The translations under genes were made by a program, and so were the position numbers. Source: CAYOLL01 sp964404765 [NCBI: uncultured Gemmatimonadota bacterium] (GTDB taxonomy: Bacteria > 4572-55). From it: a DNA stretch of 58,643 nt. Location: contig CAYOLL010000018.1 of the NCBI GenBank assembly GCA_964404765.1, positions 1 to 58,643 on the forward strand, written 5' to 3'. The notes under the pieces were generated by a model that had not been told where the DNA came from, searched no databases, and saw only the letters and a program-made list of their open reading frames with translations. Of the stretch, positions 53,911 through 58,643 are shown piece by piece (the stretch's first letter is position 1; the number at the start of each line of letters is the position of its first letter).

Positions 53911-55935
53911 ATGGATTTGAATCAAAAACTGAATGCGTATTTTCCGGGCAAAGTCGTCCGCAAAGACTTAACCAAAGCCATCAAGGAAGGCATGAATGTG
54001 CCGGTGTACGTGCTGGAGTATCTTTTGGGGATGTATTGCGCCACCGACGACCCGGAAACAATCAAAGAAGGTTTGGTCAAGGTCAAGGATATCCTGGCCC
54101 AAAACTATGTCCGTCCAGATGAGGCTGAAAAAGTTAAGGCCCGGATTCGGGAAAAAGGTCGCTATAAAGTCATTGACAAGGTTACCGTTGCCCTGAACGA
54201 AAAACTGGATCGTTTTGAGGCCACGTTATCCAATTTGGGCATCAAAAACGTGATTGTATCCCCCCAATACGTTAAACAATATGAAAAGCTGTTAGCTGGC
54301 GGCATCTGGTGCATTTTGACCCTTGAATATTTTTATGATGAAGTGTCAAAAGATTCCCCTTTTATCCTGCAGGAGCTTAAACCCATTCAAATGCCGGGGC
54401 TGGACATGCAGGAGCTTTATCAGGCGCGGGCACACTTTACGACCGAAGAGTGGATTGATGTGATGATCCGCAGCACTGGTCTTGAACCGACGAATTTGGA
54501 ACCGTCGGTCAAATGGCATTTCATTGCTCGCTTGATTCCCTATGTGGAAAACAACTACAATGTTTGCGAACTGGGTCCGCGGGGTACGGGCAAGTCGTAT
54601 GTTTATGATGAGGTCTCGCCAAATTCGATTTTAATTTCGGGAGGACAGACGACCGTCGCAAATTTGTTTTATAATATGGCTCGGCGTACGATAGGGTTAG
54701 TTGGCTTATGGGATGTCGTTGCCTTTGACGAAGTCGCCGGGATCAAATTTAAAGACAAAGATGGCGTCCAAATCATGAAAGGCTTTATGGCCAATGGCTC
54801 CTTTGCCCGTGGAAAAGAGCATGTTAATGCCAATGCCTCTATGGTGTTTGTCGGCAATATTAACGGCTCCATTGAAAATATTATCAAGACATCGCATCTG
54901 CTTTCACCATTCCCGGATGAAATGATTGATTCCGCCTTTTTTGACCGCTTTCATCATTATATTCCAGGTTGGGAAATTCCTAAAATGCGCCCGGAATTCC
55001 TGACAGATCAATACGGCTTTATAACGGATTATCTGGCGGAATGGCTGCGGGAAATGCGAAAACACAGTTTTTCCGATGCCATCTATCACCACTATCGTTT
55101 GGGCAAAGACCTGAACCAAAGGGATACGATCGCCGTCAAGCGGACGGTTAGTGGTCTACTCAAAATTCTTTATCCAAATGGCAAGTACACCAAGAACGAT
55201 GTCAAGCCGTGCCTTGAATATGCGCTGGTTGGACGGCGGCGGGTCAAAGAACAGCTTAAAAAAATTGGCGGTATGGAATTTTATGATGTCCATTTTAGCT
55301 ATATTGACCTGGAAACGAATGAGGAAGTTTTTATCGGTGTTCCTGAAAGTGGTGGTAAAGCATTAATTCCAGAAGGTGAGCTACCTGCTGGTGCGGTTTA
55401 TACTGTCGGCACCAACGCTGAAAGTGGGCACAAGGGGCTCTATCGGTTAGAGTTACAAACTATGCCCGGTAACGGGAAATTTAGCGATACCGGTTTTGGC
55501 GGTGGGAAAGCCATTAAAGAAGAGATCAAGGAAGCGGTAAATTTTTTAAAGGCAAATCTCTCCCGTGTTTCACAGGGCGCTAAATACTCCGACCTGGACT
55601 TCCATTCCAAAGCGACAGACTTGAATGGAATAGGGAATCCAATTGGATTAGAGTTAAGCCTGTTTATTTCCTTTGTGTCTGGTATTTTGGGCCGAAGTGT
55701 ACTGCCTCAGTTAGTCGTATTGGGTTCAATGAGCATTGGTGGAACTGTAATTAGTACCCAAAACCTTGGTGATGCTTTGCAAGTTGCTGCTGATAGTGGA
55801 GCCAAAAAAGTTCTTATTCCAACCGCCGACATGGCTCATATCGGCAACGTGCCTTCCGATCTTCTATCCAAATTTAGTCTGATAATTTATGCAGATCCGA
55901 TTAACGCGGTTTTTAAGGCGTTGGGCGTTGAATAA
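53911..55935 (+). CDS. brxL: BREX protein BrxL (AAA+ with Lon-like C-terminal domain)
   Basis: 674 residues. The BrxL opening DLNQKLNAYFPGKVVRKDL and VPVYVLEYLLGMYCATDD precede an AAA+ module with Walker A GPRGTGKS (about 222-229), a Walker B-like LWDVVAFDEVAG and sensor-like MVFVGNINGS. The C-terminal Lon-like domain reads NPIGLELSLFISFVSGILGR, VVLGSMSIGGTV and GAKKVLIPTADMAHI. It ends ADPINAVFKALGVE. BrxL forms DNA-bound rings and is needed for phage exclusion in type 1 BREX. It starts 20 bases after pglZ, so the two are one transcription unit. Its presence in place of HRP/other genes assigns the locus to type 1. Confidence 0.95.
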   Translation: MDLNQKLNAYFPGKVVRKDLTKAIKEGMNVPVYVLEYLLGMYCATDDPETIKEGLVKVKDILAQNYVRPDEAEKVKARIREKGRYKVIDKVTVALNEKLDRFEATLSNLGIKNVIVSPQYVKQYEKLLAGGIWCILTLEYFYDEVSKDSPFILQELKPIQMPGLDMQELYQARAHFTTEEWIDVMIRSTGLEPTNLEPSVKWHFIARLIPYVENNYNVCELGPRGTGKSYVYDEVSPNSILISGGQTTVANLFYNMARRTIGLVGLWDVVAFDEVAGIKFKDKDGVQIMKGFMANGSFARGKEHVNANASMVFVGNINGSIENIIKTSHLLSPFPDEMIDSAFFDRFHHYIPGWEIPKMRPEFLTDQYGFITDYLAEWLREMRKHSFSDAIYHHYRLGKDLNQRDTIAVKRTVSGLLKILYPNGKYTKNDVKPCLEYALVGRRRVKEQLKKIGGMEFYDVHFSYIDLETNEEVFIGVPESGGKALIPEGELPAGAVYTVGTNAESGHKGLYRLELQTMPGNGKFSDTGFGGGKAIKEEIKEAVNFLKANLSRVSQGAKYSDLDFHSKATDLNGIGNPIGLELSLFISFVSGILGRSVLPQLVVLGSMSIGGTVISTQNLGDALQVAADSGAKKVLIPTADMAHIGNVPSDLLSKFSLIIYADPINAVFKALGVE

Positions 55936-56015
55936 CGGCCTTCTGTCACGTAATTTTTTAAGGTTTCAAAAAGCATTCTTATCATAGTCTTGATTCGTTG
56001 ATTGTATGATTTCTA

Positions 56016-56170
56016 TGTCCGGAAATGTTGCATTCCGGACATAGGAATCATACGCAAAAAAGGCCCGTTGGACAAACAAAATCCAACGGGTTTTTTGTTG
56101 TACGCTACTTTTTTATGGATCGAGCACAAGCATTCAGGTTTTGCCCTTGCCCAAATGTTAGTGTCAGGTT
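56016..56170. repeat. Right inverted-repeat copy flanking the BREX island
   Basis: From GTCCGGAAATGTTGCATT to AAATGTTAGTGTCAGG, an inverted match to 40053-40207. Read inward from the island edges, the two termini are CCTTACACCAACATTCGGGC and CCTGACACTAACATTTGGGC. It starts 80 bases after brxL. Confidence 0.8.
56055..56096. terminator. Terminator after brxL, inside the right flanking repeat
   Basis: CCCGTTGGA (56064-56072) and TCCAACGGG (56082-56090) form the stem, with AAAAAA before and TTTTTT after. It ends the pglZ-brxL transcript. Confidence 0.88.
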
Positions 56171-56280
56171 CATAACTTTAATGCAAAATTAGGCGGCGGC
56201 TGTTTTTGCCGTTTGCCTCAGTAACACACTGTGTTGCCGTCAGTTAGGGCGATTTCATGAGTTTGGCACACACCTTTGTG

Positions 56281-56343
56281 GACGATTAGCGATCAGGTGA
56301 ATTAGGCCGCCAAACTATTGCCAGACAATTAGCGATCAGGTGA
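56281..56343. repeat. 20-bp direct duplication at the recJ 3' end
   Basis: GACGATTAGCGATCAGGTGA (56281-56300) recurs as GACAATTAGCGATCAGGTGA (56324-56343). The second copy contains the recJ stop codon and last three codons. The remaining part of 56171-56280 shows no gene. Confidence 0.7.
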
Positions 56344-58026
56344 GTCTGCCGCTGCAGCAGTCGCAACCTTCGCATCCATAATCATAAAGCGGAAAACATC
56401 ACGCGCCGGGTGAGGCAGATAACGCCCGACCACGTCCACCGGCTGATCTGTGTGGAGCGCATCAAAAATAAGATCTTTTGGCGCCCGCTCATCAAAATTA
56501 AAAATGCAGTCATCGCCTACGATGGCGTCGCGCTCAATTTTCAGGTTCAAAAACAGTTGCTTGAGGTTGCGTAATAAAAAGATCGGCAGGGCGTTTCGCT
56601 GGCCATACGGCTCCAGCTTTCGGAGATCGCGACGCAATCGCGGCACTAAATCCGTGCGGGTTAGTTCGCTGTCAATCCAGATTGTCGGCGTAAAAGTGGT
56701 TGAATCTGTAAACTGCGCTTCAAACCGGCGCGCTTCGGCGATAAATGCCTCGATTTGGCCGGGTTTAATCGTGCAGCCCGCGGCCGGTTTATGCCCGCCG
56801 TAGTTGGTCAGATGTGCTTTACAAAAGTTAAGCAAATCCAACAGGTTAAAGCAGTCCTGCGGCGCCCGGCCTTCCGCATTGCCGCCTTCGCCAATCACCA
56901 CCGCGGGCCGCTCCAGCAGCTTGCATAGATTGGAGGCGCACAAGCCGATAAACGCGGTGGGAATATCATCATGGCGGAAAATGACCAAATTTTGATCGCG
57001 CAGTTCGGCAATATGGGTGATGACCTTGCTCCAGGCCTGATCGCGGGTCGTTTCCCAGCGTTCAAAATCAAAGTTAAGCTGATCGAGCATCCATTCCGCC
57101 TCTTCCGAATTGCCGGTCATAAAAAAATCAACGCAAAAATGAACCCCGGACATGACTTTGCCTGCATTAAACAGCCCAATGGCTTTTTCATTTAAATCGG
57201 CTGCCGTCACTTTCTTTTGGTTGATCGAGCGTTTATAGCACAAGACCAGCCAGGCCGCATCGGTTTCCGTGCGGATCTTTTCCAGGCCCAGTTGGGTCAG
57301 GATACGATTTTCGCCTAAGAGCGGCACCCGGTCGGCGATTGAGCCAAGCGCAACCAGCGGCAACAAAAATGCTGGGCTCTCATCCGCACCCAGACGCTGC
57401 AGAAGAGCACAGGCCAATTTAAAGGCGACGCCCACCCCGGCCAGTGTTTTTTCGGGATAAGCGCAGTTTGTTTTTTGGGGATTGATGACCGCGATGGCTT
57501 CGGGCAGGGTATCGCCCACCAGATGATGATCGGTGATGATTAAGTCCAGACCCAACTCGCGGGCGTACTGTGCGCCGTCCCAATCACGCGAGCCGGTATC
57601 GACGGTTACAATCAGATTTGCGCCGGTTTTTTTTGCCTCGTCCAGATAAAAGCGGTGCAGACCATAGCCGTACTTAAAACGGTCAGGAATATAATAGGCA
57701 ACCCGGGCGTTTAACCGTTTCAAAGTCTTAACCAGAACTGCCGTGCTGGTATAACCGTCCACATCACTATCGCCAAACACCCATATCTTTTCGCCGCGGG
57801 TGATCGCCTGCCCGATACGCTCCACGGCAATAGCCATGCCGTCCAATCGAAACGGATCGATCAGACGACCGAATTGCGGATCCAGATACGCGCCCAGTTC
57901 CTCTGCGGTTTGCAGGCCGCGTCGCAGCAGGATTTCTACAATCCGTGGCGCGACATGGAGTTGCCTGGCGAACGGGTCTATTTGAGCCTCATCAATTTTT
58001 TTAAATAACCAATTTGCTTGTCGAAT
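56329..58026 (-). CDS. recJ: Single-stranded-DNA-specific exonuclease RecJ (AUU start)
   Basis: 565 residues. DHH motifs: VFGDSDVDGYTS (about 83-94), VTVDTGSRDW, IITDHH (D166-H-H168) and LGSIADRVPLL. DHHA1: NYGGHKPAAGCTI. A C-terminal OB-like part follows. RecJ degrades single strands 5' to 3' in recombination and repair. The first ATG (57846) would cut off the conserved N-terminal segment RQANWLFKKIDEAQIDPFAR and LHVAPRIVEILLRRGLQTAE. That segment is in frame from an ATT codon at 58026 with AAGGAG (58033-58038) exactly 6 bases before it. No ATG, GTG or TTG occurs in frame at that point, so AUU initiation, or a sequence error in the start codon, is the best reading. Not related in function to the BREX genes next to it. 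Confidence 0.88.
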   Translation of the reverse strand: MRQANWLFKKIDEAQIDPFARQLHVAPRIVEILLRRGLQTAEELGAYLDPQFGRLIDPFRLDGMAIAVERIGQAITRGEKIWVFGDSDVDGYTSTAVLVKTLKRLNARVAYYIPDRFKYGYGLHRFYLDEAKKTGANLIVTVDTGSRDWDGAQYARELGLDLIITDHHLVGDTLPEAIAVINPQKTNCAYPEKTLAGVGVAFKLACALLQRLGADESPAFLLPLVALGSIADRVPLLGENRILTQLGLEKIRTETDAAWLVLCYKRSINQKKVTAADLNEKAIGLFNAGKVMSGVHFCVDFFMTGNSEEAEWMLDQLNFDFERWETTRDQAWSKVITHIAELRDQNLVIFRHDDIPTAFIGLCASNLCKLLERPAVVIGEGGNAEGRAPQDCFNLLDLLNFCKAHLTNYGGHKPAAGCTIKPGQIEAFIAEARRFEAQFTDSTTFTPTIWIDSELTRTDLVPRLRRDLRKLEPYGQRNALPIFLLRNLKQLFLNLKIERDAIVGDDCIFNFDERAPKDLIFDALHTDQPVDVVGRYLPHPARDVFRFMIMDAKVATAAAADSPDR

Positions 58027-58075
58027 GCGGCGCTCCTTATGGTTTATGCGTGTCTTGCCGGTACATGATGGCCTG

Positions 58076-58095
58076 TAGCAAACTTCAGTTTGCTA
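58076..58095. repeat. Short perfect hairpin upstream of recJ
   Basis: TAGCAAACT, TC and AGTTTGCTA form 9-bp perfect arms. Part of the 557-base non-coding stretch 58027-58583, which also holds a looser pair (CCAACCTCGGTTGGC; ACCGAAGGTTGC) near 58188-58241. Confidence 0.5.
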
Positions 58096-58462
58096 TTCTG
58101 CCGGCTTGCAAGTGATTGATTAATCACCGCAAACAGCGTATCTGGCCGGTTCATGACAGCAATTTAAGTTCAAAATGGAATAACCAACCTCGGTTGGCAA
58201 GTTTATTAGTGACTGATCACTGCAAACCGAAGGTTGCTATCCCCAGAGGTTGTAAAATAAACGCCCTATTGAACTATTTGCAAGGAATATTCACAAAGCA
58301 ATTTTTTGGTAAGGCAAAATATTGATTAAGCGAAAGGATAATGGCTGACGGCTGATGCCAATTTGCTTATCCTGACCAAATGACAGTATTCTGCAATTTA
58401 TTTTGGCAGTACAAATAAAATTCGGGGTCAAAAACAGAGCTTTGGCATATATTTTAGCGTGC

Positions 58463-58553
58463 CGGTTTTAATCTTGCGAAGGTTACACTTCGAGATTGCT
58501 AAAATCTTGAAAATCTTCGCATCACACCGGCTTTAACCTTTGCAAGATTACAC
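58463..58553. repeat. Palindromic element, CTTGCGAAGGTTA family, copy 2
   Basis: TAATCTTGCGAAGGTTA (58470-58486 region) faces TAACCTTTGCAAGATTA (58534-58550 region) with one mismatch, flanked on both sides by CCGG-rich ends. It resembles the copy at 11024-11106. Confidence 0.6.
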
Positions 58554-58583
58554 GCAAATACAATTCAGGTCAGTGGAATTGCT

Positions 58584-58643
58584 ATGAAGCGCATTCTCCG
58601 ACTCATCTTTTGGCCGGGCTTCCTGCTCCTCGTCATTGCCGCG
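58584..58643 (+). CDS. N-terminus of a membrane or secreted protein (partial)
   Basis: The last 60 bases encode MKRILRLIFWPGFLLLVIAA, a basic start followed by a hydrophobic stretch, as in a signal peptide or signal anchor. AGTGGAA lies a short distance upstream of the ATG. The frame runs off the window, so identity cannot be given. Confidence 0.6.
   Translation, partial: MKRILRLIFWPGFLLLVIAA

Noticed and set aside
53911-55935. Loss of the Lon catalytic serine in BrxL
   Set aside because: The C-terminal Lon-like region has no evident S-A-G motif, but without an alignment to other BrxL proteins I cannot say whether this differs from the family.
1-58643. CRISPR arrays, tRNA and rRNA genes
   Set aside because: No regularly spaced short direct repeats and no cloverleaf or rRNA-like stretch were noticed; a computed scan was not possible.

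Overview
The window looks like a chromosomal segment of a Gram-negative, environmental bacterium, probably from an uncultivated lineage. The evidence is a periplasmic PBP4-type peptidase, several signal peptides, a very large DUF11-repeat surface protein, and an unusually heavy load of palindromic intergenic repeats. An FCB-superphylum origin is a guess from general character; nothing here fixes the taxonomy. No tRNA, rRNA, CRISPR array or transposase gene was recognised.

Layout. (1) 1-6907, minus: the first 2,302 codons of a giant secreted protein built of DUF11-like repeats. Its last copies inside the window are near-identical 477-bp units, and it runs off the left edge. (2) 7680-14180: a carboxyltransferase (mccB-like), an amber-interrupted PDDEXK-like gene, a CULT-domain (cereblon-fold) protein and a RimJ-like acetyltransferase. 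These are followed by a graveyard of RHS/YD-repeat fragments holding a PIN-domain toxin-antitoxin pair and an HTH gene with a 30-bp palindrome at its start. (3) 14199-25144, minus: a chemosensory cluster (two cheW-like genes, two methyl-accepting proteins, cheB, cheR-TPR) without cheA or cheY, interrupted by dacB and nurA. A near-consensus promoter precedes its first gene. (4) 25420-39556: housekeeping genes (pyrimidine nucleoside phosphorylase with a coupled TPR gene, M3 peptidase, SDR/DUF2867 protein, PAS-rich histidine kinase, dUTPase, UPF0182 membrane protein, a secreted hypothetical).

(5) 40053-56170: a complete type 1 BREX phage-defence locus (brxA, brxB, brxC, pglX, pglZ, brxL). It has three unusual properties. 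The locus is bracketed by about 155-bp inverted repeats. pglX is split into an N-terminal methyltransferase half and a C-terminal half, with an AlbA_2/ATPase (COG2865-type) gene between them. Palindromic elements sit at nearly every junction and even inside the pglX coding sequence. (6) 56329-58026, minus: recJ, whose best start is an AUU codon behind a strong Shine-Dalgarno site. The right edge carries the first 20 codons of another gene.

The most interesting unit is the BREX island. Either it is a decaying locus, or it is a rearranged version in which the methyltransferase works as two polypeptides with an extra ATPase/DNA-binding component encoded between them. The small palindromic repeat families look mobile and appear to have shaped intergenic regions and a few genes.
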